Assembly (NCBI GenBank): GCA_006386115.1
Contig: VFIW01000022.1
Location: forward strand, 372,001-436,000
From: Globisporangium splendens
Taxonomy: Eukaryota > Oomycota > Peronosporomycetes > Pythiales > Pythiaceae
Direction: 5' to 3'
Length of the DNA: 64,000 nt
The notes beneath the pieces were generated by a model that was not told where the DNA came from, searched no databases, and worked only from the letters and a program-made list of their open reading frames with translations. A program made the position numbers and the translations under genes. Below are positions 19,638 to 28,603 of this stretch, piece by piece (within the stretch, counting starts at the first letter, position 1; each line of letters starts with the position of its first letter).

Positions 19638-20043
19638 GATTCTTGAAGCAAGCAGTGTTGCAGAAGACTCACTTTGAGACGAAGATGCACCGTCAAGAGA
19701 GAGAGAGAGAGGTTAAAACTCTGTTGGCATCACCGACAGCCTCAACCTAGGCTGGTGACACCGTCACAGTTTTAAAAGCAAATAGCGTTGAAAACAAAAA
19801 TCAAAAGTCGCTGTCCCAAATGCTGGTCTCCAAGACCACCATCGATCCTTCAGTTGTGTCGTTTCCATTCGGCGCTGCACACAGCGGAATCGCTGTCGAT
19901 TTCATGCGTTTCTAGGTTTCAATTCTTGAGAATCAAAAAACAAATCGTGACTTGGAAATTCAGGTCAAGTTCCCAGACTGCCATTTTTTGCCAATCAAAA
20001 TAGCGCATCTTTGACTCTTCCTTTCTGGCATCCAAAGCTCAAA
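19638..20043. other. Intergenic tract with microsatellite and foldback
   Basis: Downstream of CWF19L2 there is an AG microsatellite (19696-19711) followed by a foldback sequence, described separately. The rest is the upstream region of the Harbinger-type gene, with a CCAAT motif about 50 nt before its ATG. Confidence 0.5.
19713..19775. repeat. 63-bp imperfect foldback (hairpin) flanked by TTAA
   Basis: The two ends are perfect inverted octamers TTAAAACT / AGTTTTAA. Inside them, GG..TCACC pairs with GGTGA..CC, and AGCCT pairs with AGGCT around a 6-nt loop, with a 3-nt bulge on the left arm. It could be a 3'-UTR hairpin of CWF19L2 or a tiny remnant of a TTAA- or TWA-inserting DNA transposon. 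Confidence 0.6.
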
Positions 20044-21258
20044 ATGCCGCGAGTGAGCAGGAGGGAGAAGGTGCTGCGCGGAGTGCGCCGCGCGTGGGCG
20101 GCAGCCATCCAAGCGCGGGACAATGGCGGCAGCGACGACGACGGCTCAAGCGACGACGAAGAGGAGATGGAGTGGGCGACGCTCTATCTCGTGCTGCAGA
20201 GCAAGCGATATGTGGTGCCGCGCGAGCACGTCGAGCGACCCGAGTCTCGACTGACGCACTTTTTGACCAAGATGGACGCGAGCGAGTTCCAGCTCCATTT
20301 CCGAATGAGTCGGCGCTGCTTCTTCTTGATTTGTGCTAAGATCGCCGACCACAGAGAGCTCAAAAGCGTCTTCGGGAAGCTCCAGAAACCGAGTGTGGAG
20401 GTGCATCTGCTGATTCTGCTCAAGATGTGCGAAGCATCTGCCAGTAATGCCGTGGTTGCGGATTTCTTTTCGTGCGGAAAGGGGACAGTCGGACTGCTCG
20501 CTGATCGAACGATTAAAGCGCTGAATGCGCTCAAAGACCAAGTGATCAGTTGGCCGAATGCCAGCGAGCGGAGGGAGATCGCCGAACGCATTGAAGCGGC
20601 GTCGGGTCTGCCGCAGTGCGTTGGCTTCGTTGACGGGACGCTCTTCCCGTTGATTTTTCGCCCAAAGCTTCACAGCGAAGACTACTACTCGGCCAAAGAG
20701 GCAGTGTACGCGATGAACGCTATGGTGCTGTGCGACGATCAATGCCGGATTCGCTATGAGAATATCGGCTGGCCAGGCTCGAGCCACGACAACCGCGTCT
20801 GGGGCAACTGCGAGATCGCACTCAACAAAGAGAGGTTCTTTTCAGAGGATGAGTATATTCTCGGCGACTCGGCGTATCAGCCATCGACCATCCTCGTGCC
20901 CGCTTTTAAGAAGACGAGCGGAGTGCAGCTCAGCGAAAAGGAAGAGTTATTCAACGACAAATCGGCATCCGCGCGCGCTCGTGTGGTGCGCTGCATCGGG
21001 ATGCTCAAGGGCCGCTTCCCGTTGCTCACAGCACTCCGGACCCTGTTGGTCAGCGAAAAAGACGCGAGAAATACGGTCGACCTCGTTTGCGCGTGCATGG
21101 TTCTGCATAACCTGGCGATCGATGACCCCATTCCAGAGACTTGGGTCCATGCTGAAGGCGATGTGGAAGACGAAGAAAGCGACGAGATGCCTGGGAACGA
21201 CAGCGATAAAGGAGAAGAAAGGCGAAGGTCTCTCTGCGAGCACTTGATTAATAAGTGA
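20044..21258 (+). CDS. Harbinger/HARBI1-type transposase-derived nuclease, catalytic Glu replaced
   Basis: Single exon of 404 residues from ATG 20044. After an acidic N-terminus come the helical region MSRRCFFLICAKI, an HTH-like segment (VADFFSCGKGTVGLLADRTI) and a DDE_Tnp_4 domain: first Asp at 197 (GFVDGT), second at 249 (GSSHDNRVW), then GDSAYQPS. The last block reads RVVRCIGMLKGRFPLL, where family members have an acidic residue four before the Gly; here it is Val315 (GTG), one base from GAG. The frame is otherwise intact. It lies tail-to-tail, 20 bp from a Myb/SANT-like partner gene, the two-gene layout of Harbinger elements. It may be a domesticated copy or a freshly inactivated one; I found no clear terminal inverted repeats. 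Confidence 0.9.
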   Translation: MPRVSRREKVLRGVRRAWAAAIQARDNGGSDDDGSSDDEEEMEWATLYLVLQSKRYVVPREHVERPESRLTHFLTKMDASEFQLHFRMSRRCFFLICAKIADHRELKSVFGKLQKPSVEVHLLILLKMCEASASNAVVADFFSCGKGTVGLLADRTIKALNALKDQVISWPNASERREIAERIEAASGLPQCVGFVDGTLFPLIFRPKLHSEDYYSAKEAVYAMNAMVLCDDQCRIRYENIGWPGSSHDNRVWGNCEIALNKERFFSEDEYILGDSAYQPSTILVPAFKKTSGVQLSEKEELFNDKSASARARVVRCIGMLKGRFPLLTALRTLLVSEKDARNTVDLVCACMVLHNLAIDDPIPETWVHAEGDVEDEESDEMPGNDSDKGEERRRSLCEHLINK

Positions 21259-21278
21259 GTAATATGGTCGACTTAACG

Positions 21279-22010
21279 TTACTTAGGCAAGGGGAAAAGC
21301 CGATCGATTGTCTCTTCCGGAATCTCCTCGGTCTGCAATTTCTTTCTCGTCAAGAGCAGCTCCACAAGGGCAGCACGCTCCGCACTCTCAAGTTGTACTT
21401 TTTTCACAGCGAGGTCCACTTCCGCCTGCACTTTCTCTCTCTCGTTCCGCTCTTCGAGCAGACGGATCTCTCTCTCGCGCAGCTCAATCATGCGCATGCT
21501 TTTCGACTGGCGCTGCTCGAAACGCTCTACTTGCTGCGCCAAGAGCTCTTCGACCGGGTCGCCCTTCCGCTTTTTCCCTTTTGAATCAGACGCAGCATCG
21601 CTGATCACTACTGACTGTCGTCTGGTTCCTGGATCCACCATGACGTCCTGCAGCTCATAGTAATAGGGACACTTTCTCAAAATTGCAGCCTGACGAGCCC
21701 CTCCATCCGCCGTATCCAATCCCGTGCTATGGAGCCACTCGCGTGCGTCCCGGAACTGCTTCTCGAGGTTCGAGATCTTCTCGCGGATGTCGCTGTTGCG
21801 GCGGTTCGTGATACCGACAGCCATGAGATTCTGCACGATCTCCGTGCAGAGCACCTCCTTCGTGCCGCCGTTCTGGCGGTCGCCGGCGCGCCACTTGTCG
21901 TAGTTGCCGTCAGCCGTGAGCCAGTCCAGCAGCACCTGGATGGACGACTTGCCGCCGTCGCGGCCGTCTTTGTCCCAGAACACCACGGTCTTCTTCTTGC
22001 CGCTCGCCAT
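21279..22010 (-). CDS. Myb/SANT-like DNA-binding protein, Harbinger partner
   Basis: The protein of 243 residues starts at MASGKKKTVVFWDKDG (22010); an in-frame ATG at 22106 would add 32 weakly credible residues. The N-terminal third is a Myb/SANT-like module: VLLDWLTADGNYDKWRAG, IVQNLMAVGI, REKISNLEKQFRDAREWL. A short linker follows, then KGKKRKGDP (nuclear localisation-like) and a long charged coiled coil (MRMIELREREIRLLEERNEREK). Such proteins are encoded next to Harbinger transposases and help them bind DNA and enter the nucleus. The frame is intact. It converges on the transposase gene with a 20-bp gap. Confidence 0.8.
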   Translation of the reverse strand: MASGKKKTVVFWDKDGRDGGKSSIQVLLDWLTADGNYDKWRAGDRQNGGTKEVLCTEIVQNLMAVGITNRRNSDIREKISNLEKQFRDAREWLHSTGLDTADGGARQAAILRKCPYYYELQDVMVDPGTRRQSVVISDAASDSKGKKRKGDPVEELLAQQVERFEQRQSKSMRMIELREREIRLLEERNEREKVQAEVDLAVKKVQLESAERAALVELLLTRKKLQTEEIPEETIDRLFPLPK

Positions 22011-23014
22011 CCAGCTGGCGCTTGCCTGCTTCTTGCTTTGGTCTGTGATCCGTGTTCTTGATGCGCTTTCTGTTATGTGGGAGAATAAATGCTCATTTTT
22101 AGCCAATAAGAGAGATTTGGAGAGCGTCTGAAATCAAGATTGAGACCACTCTCCATGAGCTTCCGACTTGCATACAGCCCTGCAGCCAAACCTCCTCGAA
22201 CCGAAGGGTGTGGACGTTGTCGATGGAAGTGGCCGTTGTTACCACCTCCAGGTGACTGACATGGTATTGGGATCGATCTCTAGCACACTGCTGCGCGCGA
22301 GCTCAGACTGCCACCTCAGACGACAGCTCGTGAGCTTTTGGCTTCATGATGGCGATAGAAGAGATCTGGATGCCAAAGAAGCGTGCATTTCTGCTCGGCA
22401 TTCCTTATTGCAAATTGCTTTTTTGTGGTCATATTGTGCGCTCCGTACCAGAGACTTGACGCACAATATGAGCGTCTCGCAAGAGGGATCGCAGTTTTTA
22501 TCGCCAATGCTATGAAACACTGCGGGGCTCAAAGAAACGATCGACGAGCGGCAGTTGAACGCACAAGCACGGAGGCGCAGCGCAATTCGCAAAGGCTGCG
22601 ACTGGACCATGCCCACGAACAGCAAAAGGGGACATCGGGGTGGGGAGGGACTGTGGAGCAAGTGTGCACGTGCGTCTCCAGAGCGTCGGACTGTAGATCA
22701 AACTCTCGGTTCCACACACAGCATTGCACTCTCTGGGCAGATGTCGAAACCGCGATGGTTTGGATCCACGCATGAACGAAACAGCAGTGTTCTGCTGCAG
22801 CACGGATGGCTTCGCTAAGTTGAAGCTGCTACCATCACTCTTTTGTGGAAGAAGCGACGATTTACTACTCTGTTTAGGTATAATGCAGTCTTTTCCGCAT
22901 AAACTCACTTAGGTATCCGGAAAACGCTCGCCATCTCTCCCACTTCAACTGCAACTTGTGAAAATGCAAGAAAAGCACGCAGAATGATCGGTAGGAGGGA
23001 AGCACCCGCAGCCA
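22011..23014. other. Sparse tract with a decayed zinc-finger-like frame
   Basis: On the minus strand around 22729-22650 a frame reads VQCCVWNREFDLQSDALETHVHTC, similar to a C2HC/UBZ-like finger (C-x2-C ... H-x3-C), but the second Cys is Trp, and the frame loses sense downstream. At 22091 on the plus strand, GCTCATTTTTAGCCAAT resembles the oomycete initiator core next to a CCAAT motif. No intact gene is seen. Confidence 0.35.
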
Positions 23015-23956
23015 ATGGCCGCAACCATGCGCTCGGCGATGGCACGCACTCGCCGCCGCCTTCTGTCAAACCTGTCTAGCGAGCGATGGTTGCGTCTTCT
23101 TTTCTTCTTTGCTCGCTGTGTGTGAACGCTCGTCGGTGCCAATGTTCAGGATTCCCTGCCTTTTGCGTTGAAGCCCTTGCCATCGACTAGGCGCAGTGTC
23201 ATCCCTTCCATCTCCACCGCCGAAGAAGGGATTGAAGCTCACGACGTCTTCCGAAGCCTCAAGCGACAGCACGGGGCAGATGGACACGATTGCGGATCTC
23301 ATACGCTCTGAAGACACCACCGATCTCGCTGATGCGATGGAGGAGGTGCTGGAACTTGTTGACCCGGAAGAAGTGTCTCGACAGCTTGCGGATGGACAAT
23401 TGAAGCTTCTTAGCGCCGCATCGATGTAAGTGCTGTCACTGGAACTGCAGGAGTTGCTGCAGGAACAGCAACTCGAGAATGTCGCGAGTATGCTCTTTCG
23501 CAATGATGTGCTTCATGTCGATGCGTTGCCGAATGGTCTCGTGAGTGTGACTTCAAGCATGCTGGACGAGCTGAGTGCTGCGCTGGAGGTGTGGAAATCA
23601 TCACGGCCCGGTGTTTCTAAAGATCCTCAAGTGGTGGCTTGCGTGACTTTGAAATACCTGTCGATATTTTGACTGAAAACGAATTGATGAAACCTGATTC
23701 TGACGCATGGATGCTTCCTCGCATTGAATTGACAAAACTTCCCACCGCGGCACAAGAAATCGTCGACGAAATCTTGTGCTCGTCGACTCCGGATATGGAT
23801 CGTCTTACTACGCGTGTGGGGACAACAGTTGCTGTGAATTTGTGGAGATTTGGTGAGGAATCTGAGCTTCGAGAGAACCTCTTGTGGGTCGCGGCGTCGC
23901 ACTATTGCGCTGAAGATGAATTTGAGGCGCCTTTGAGCGAAGTGAGCGTGTCCTAG
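23015..23956 (+). CDS. Unrecognised protein; model needs two introns and a frameshift
   Basis: From ATG 23015 a short basic exon (23015-23117) joins through a 73-nt intron to 23191 in frame, giving CAVSSLPSPPPKKG. The frame then runs through an acidic, helical region (TIADLIRSEDTTDLADAMEE). An in-frame TAA at 23427 sits inside a consensus GTAAGT donor. A 63-nt intron (23426-23488) would remove it in frame. Near 23637 the coding sense jumps by one base, from KDPQ to LRDFEIPVDILTENEL, with no intron that fixes the phase. The frame then stays open to TAG 23956. No family is recognised. It is either a gene with a one-base lesion or a sequencing error, or a young pseudogene. The N-terminal leader looks like a mitochondrial targeting peptide. 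Confidence 0.45.
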
Positions 23957-24520
23957 CAGACTATTTGGTTTTGCTCATTTTTTTGCATTCGAAGAATGAT
24001 CGCAATCTTCAGCATGTGCAGCAGCAGTTCACGCGTTGCATCTTCAATGAATGATAGTGTAGTATGGTGAGATCCTCCACCTAATTCACCTTGTCGAAAG
24101 GAGAAAGCGGATGAATCTGTTTCTTTTAAGTTTCCAATTTACCAGCAGCAGGAACAGCCCAAGCCGGCCACGAATGTCGAGAGCTCTCTCTCTCTCTCTC
24201 TCTCTGCTACCTACGCAACGAGTCCCGGGGGACAACGCGCCAACACACTTCCCACGTTCAATAGCAAAACTCGCTCACCGCTCCCAAACGATCGGCCACT
24301 AGTTTGAAAGGATAACTTCTCCACTCATCCCATCTCGACACGGAAATGCTTCCACTGCTCACCTTCGTGCTGTCAGTTCCCAGCTGCACCCGCTGCTGCA
24401 CGAGCACCAGTGGGAGCCACGCACGCCACGTCCACCGCGTCTTCCTGCTCTCCATCGGCGTATTGCAGACTTGCTTCTTCTCACCGACTCAGAGCGCTTG
24501 AGCAGCCAGTGTCTACTTAC
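23957..24520. other. Intergenic; CT microsatellite
   Basis: The tract holds the sequence GCTCATTTTTTGCATT (about 23979), close to the oomycete initiator core, and a CT dinucleotide run at 24184-24205. No secure gene was found. Confidence 0.4.
24184..24205. repeat. CT dinucleotide microsatellite
   Basis: About eleven CT units in a row, in an intergenic tract. Confidence 0.9.
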
Positions 24521-24598
24521 CGAGTCCCCATCACACTCGTTGTTGCTCTTTGCTTCCACCAGAAGATCCGAGAATGAGTTGCTTGTCGTCGGCATCAC
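24521..24598 (-). CDS. Possible first exon of a small minus-strand gene
   Basis: A 26-codon frame (MMPTTSNSFSDLLVEAKSNN...) ends at a consensus GTAAGT donor (24520-24515). Downstream, one frame with a short 41-44-nt intron would continue as KQVCNTPMESRKTRWTW and beyond, ending near 24258. I recognise no family. The evidence is the start, the donor and a readable leader only. Confidence 0.25.
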
Positions 24599-24785
24599 TT
24601 CAGCGCCTCGCTCTCATTTCAGCCAATCATAACCATTTTATCCATTTTTATACGATTTCATTGACCATATTGTTGTCCAACTGCGCTCGGATTGGCTGCT
24701 TCCGCGCAACAAAAGCGTGGAACTTGCCCTTTCGCTCAAAATGCTGCTGAGTATTGCGAGCCTGGTGACCTCCAAGTGAGTAAAC

Positions 24786-27629
24786 ATGGCGCTCGCGAGC
24801 GTGGCGGCGAACGCGCAGAAAGCGAACGAGGGCAGTGCGGCCGCAGATACGACTACAGTCGCAGCAGCACCAGCACCAAGCGCAGCCATGGAGACCAACG
24901 GCCGCATGCACTCGACCGTGCGGGTGAACCAATTCACGCTCCAGTTCGAGGACGCGGCGCTCGAGAGTGCGTACCAGGCGAGCATCCACATGCGCAAGAA
25001 GGCGCTGTGGCTGCGCTCGCTGGTCCCAGCAGCCGCGTCGCACATCCTATTTGGGCTCGGCGACTGCATGGAGCACCCGCACTCGTATCTTCAAGTCACG
25101 CTGCCGGCGCGGATCTTCTTAGCGGTACATGCGCGCGCGAGTTCTGACCAGCGGCATAACACTCGTTACTGACAGAACGCAATTCTCGTTGCTTTGATGT
25201 CGTAGGTGCTGCAAATCGCCATGTTTGTGCTCGTCAAATGGGTAAGGAAGCTAATTATCTGCGCCAAGACAATGTGTTCTGCATCAGTGCTAATGCATTG
25301 TGTTCTCAGGGCTTACTTCAAGCGCATGAGACGACGATGCTCCTGGTCTCGATCTGCAATGGGATCCCAAGTTTGCTATTATACGCGCTCCAGCGCACGA
25401 GTCTCCATCAATGGGTACATACGCGCTCATCAATTGCATCGTTTGATGCGCATGCACTTTCTCCCTTGCAACAATTTCACTCTTTGCTTGACTTGTGTGT
25501 TCTGTCGGTCATAGGACGCACTGTTCGTGATCTTCGGTCTCTCCTTCTACGCGATTCCCAAGATCACGCCGCTAGGCTTCGTGTCGTCCACGGGCGGCAG
25601 CTGGGTCACCGCGATCCTGTACGCCGTGCTGTCGTTCGCCGTGCGTCCGCCCGAGCGGCAGGCCGAGAGCATCCTCGGGTTTCTCTACACGGCGCCGGTC
25701 ATCGGCATCTTCAACACGATCTCCTACTACTCAGAGTACAACTCGCGCGAACGCTTCGTGCTGCGGCGAAGGCTGAGTCGAGAGAGCATCACGCTCGCAG
25801 TCGCGCGCACCAACACGCTGGTGCCGCCCGAGGGCACCGACCGGTTCTTCAAGACGCTCGCGCACTCGAACGGCCCAACGTTTTGCATTGGTGTCCTGCT
25901 TTGGGGCGCATTCACAACCGGTGGATGGGCTTCGTTGCCCGATACGCTGAAGTTTGTGGACGAGGAGACTGGGTGGGCCTGGTTCAGCCACTGCGCTGGT
26001 GTGACTGTGTTTCTGCTGGTGATGACGCGGCAGCTGCTGTGGCTCTTTGTCGTCCCTGTGCTTGGCGCAGTGATCCTCTGGATGATGACACTCACGATGC
26101 CCGCGGAGTGGATCATTTTCTCGGCGCACAGTGTCGGCTACGGTCTCCTGGTCGCGTCTGTAATCGTCGCCATGGGCGTGTTCAGCTGGTTCGTGTGCGC
26201 GTGGAAGGAGCTCGTGTCGTTCCTGACGCGCTCATGCTTCCTGTACCCTCAGCTGCAGGCGGGGCTTGAGAACGAGTACCCACTGCTGGTCAAGATTGTG
26301 TCCGAGTACACTGCAGGCTTTGATCCCGAGATCCTGTCGTCGCGGATGCCAGCGAATCGAATCATGGACCGCACATCGGCCGACGTGCGAGCGTTGCTGT
26401 CTGGATCTGTAGACCATCACCATGCTGCAAGTACGGCCGTGCCGACATTGTCGTCTGTGTCGCCGCCTCGAAGACGAACGGGAGGCTCGGTGCGCACGAA
26501 ATTGTTGGCTCCTGGTGATGATCTCCACATTCACAAGCATGCCAAAACTGAGACAACTTTAAGCGAATACGTTGAGGAAAACACAGAGAATGAGCGTCTG
26601 AGAGAAGGTCTGGAAGAAGGAGCTTCCGTGATGGAATTGCAGGCGTCAGAAGTGGTTTCGACAGCCGTGGGTACAAAGGAAGAAAGCGACAACCGCATGA
26701 TGTCGGTGCTGCCGTCGTTCAAAGCTGGGAAGTGCTTCTTCTGCTCCAAAAACGAAGCCGAGCATTTCGTACCAGCGTGTGGGATGTGGGGCAAGTGGAC
26801 CCACTGGCGAATGAACCAACAGCACGGTCACCCAAACGAACTTGGCTCGTCCTCCTCATCGAGTTCGTTGCAAGCCAAACCAGTGATGTCCATGTGCACG
26901 TCGTACTACGACATCCAGAACCAGAAATCGGAATTAGAAGTGCGCGTCGCCAAACTGGAAGCTGCTAATGCCAACTTGATCAACCAATTACAACAGCTTC
27001 GGCAGGTGGAAGAACAGACGAACATCGTAAACGTGCAGTTGAAATCCGAGATGCGAGCGCTCGAAGAGAAGTGCGCGATGGATTTGCAGCGTCAAGGCGC
27101 GCAATGGCAGCAAAAGCTGAATGCGGTTCTCGAAGAATCGAATCGACTCGCGCATGAGCGCAAACTGGAGCTCAAGCGCGCGGACACTGCTCGCGCATCG
27201 CTTCGAAAGCAATTGGATACGAGTCAACGGCTCGCCGAGAAAGCGGAAGCCGCACGGACGAAGGAGATGGAGGAAGCGAGCAAGAAGCATGCAGCGCAAC
27301 TCGACGCGATGCAAGCGGAGATGGCGTCGTACAAGGTCGAGGTCGAATCGCTTCGTCGCGCAGTGCAAGCAGCGAGCACGCTGTCGTCTCCATTGACGTC
27401 ACCATTGTCGTTGCTGGATGGTTCATTTTCGTCACCTGCGAGCAGCTCCGTGTCGGCATCGTCTCCGGTCGCGAACCTCCAGACCCTGCACCCTTCTCGA
27501 CGACTGCCGTACGCGCAGTCGCTCGAGATCGAAGGACTACGGGAGTCGAGTCGAAAGCCTCGCGGCGACATTGACTACTCGGATCCATGGCGGTATGCGC
27601 TCGACAGCGCCAATTTCTATGATACCTAA
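24786..27629 (+). CDS. Multi-span membrane protein with C-terminal coiled coil
   Basis: Four exons (24786-25124, 25206-25241, 25310-25414, 25515-27629), all phase 0, give 864 residues. After an Ala/Thr-rich leader comes LQFEDAALESAYQASIH, a pre-membrane motif (F-x-D..LE..Y) also seen before the helices of some protist adenylate cyclases. About eight hydrophobic segments follow (for example RIFLAVLQIAMFVLVKW across exons 1-2, DALFVIFGLSFYAI, CAGVTVFLLVMTRQLLWLFVV). The C-terminal half is soluble, with KCFFCSKNEAEHFVPACG (C-x2-C, possibly metal-binding), a poly-Ser run and a long coiled coil (residues about 575-755). No cyclase or kinase domain is present. Function unknown. Exon 2 is only 12 codons. 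Confidence 0.8.
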
Positions 27630-27892
27630 GCGAGTAGTTTTGTATTTGGAGTCATCGATGGTGTCTTGGTACGCGTTACTGGGAACCATGGGTGACATCG
27701 TGATAACATCCTCAGTGCGTGCTTGCGTCTAAGGAAACACCAACACCTCAGAATCGCAACAAGCAACAGCAAAAGACTCTTTGTTTTCCCACTTAGCATG
27801 CATTCGCATGACTTGCATGCAGTCATTTGAAGTATCACACACTGCGCTTTCAGCTGGCCATGAACACCTCGGACTTTTCTTCACAACATTTC
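27630..27892. other. Convergent 3' region, nothing recognised
   Basis: Short tract between the plus-strand membrane protein gene and the minus-strand small secreted-protein candidate. No feature is evident. Confidence 0.4.
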
Positions 27893-28386
27893 CTACATTA
27901 GAATCGTGGCCACCGCGGCGCACACCGTAATGGCGGAAGCCACCGGAAAGCTCAGCGTTGACGCAGCACTGGCGGTCGGTTGCTGCGTGCTCGGGGTTGC
28001 GTCCTTTGTCGGTCTGCTCTGCCTGTCAAATCCCGCGTCTTCTTTATCGTCATTGCCACCACTACCAATGGCAGCTAACCTCCCAGTCTCAGACACGCTC
28101 CCGCTCGAGGACCCCGCATCGCCGGCGCGGATCTCCTTCGAATCCGAACCTGACTCAGACGATCATCGCTGGTATCATTGGTGTCGTTGTCACTCTCAGT
28201 TGAGCCAGGCACGAAGCTAACATTGGCTCCAGTCGCACCACCATCTTCCCCAGCATAGTCTTGCGCCGTCGCCACCAGGTTGCGTCTCACACTTATATTC
28301 GCATCAGCATCTGCAGTCGCACCCACCGTCAGCAGTGCAGCATATGCGCTAAGATCGCGCGTTTTCGTCCACTGCGTGTGGGACAA
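27893..28386 (-). CDS. Candidate small secreted, Ser/Thr-rich GPI-like protein
   Basis: From ATG 28386 the minus strand gives a signal-peptide-like start (LSAYAALLTVGATA) and an acidic region with SESDNDTNDTSDD. A second frame downstream gives a Ser/Gly/Asp-rich stretch, TPSTQQPTASAA, then a hydrophobic C-terminus (FPVASAITVCAAVATILM) that fits a GPI-attachment signal. The two frames differ by one base. A 60-nt intron from GTGCCTGG to CTGAG would join them; a frameshift is the alternative. Two hydrophobic ends around a hydrophilic Ser/Thr-rich core argue for a cell-surface protein. No known family, and no RxLR motif. Confidence 0.45.
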
Positions 28387-28603
28387 TTCAGTTCAGTTGT
28401 GTCGTTTCAAGCTGCATTCTTCGTCCCTAATACTATGTTTCGACACCTTATATGAGGACATCTGAAGCGCCACCTCAGTCAAATTGCTTGGATGTTGTCT
28501 GCATGTCTTCCTCCGATTCCCCAGAGTAGTGTTCCACACCTTGTTTAGGTACCGTCGTGATTTTTTTGTGTAGCTTTCCTTCTGAGGTTGCTGTGCATAA
28601 CAA

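Noticed and set aside
19990..22110. Matching CCAAT-containing segments (TTTTTGCCAAT at about 19986 and TTTTTAGCCAAT at about 22096) as terminal repeats of the Harbinger unit
   Set aside because: They are in the same orientation, not inverted, and the similarity ends after a few bases; more likely ordinary promoter motifs.
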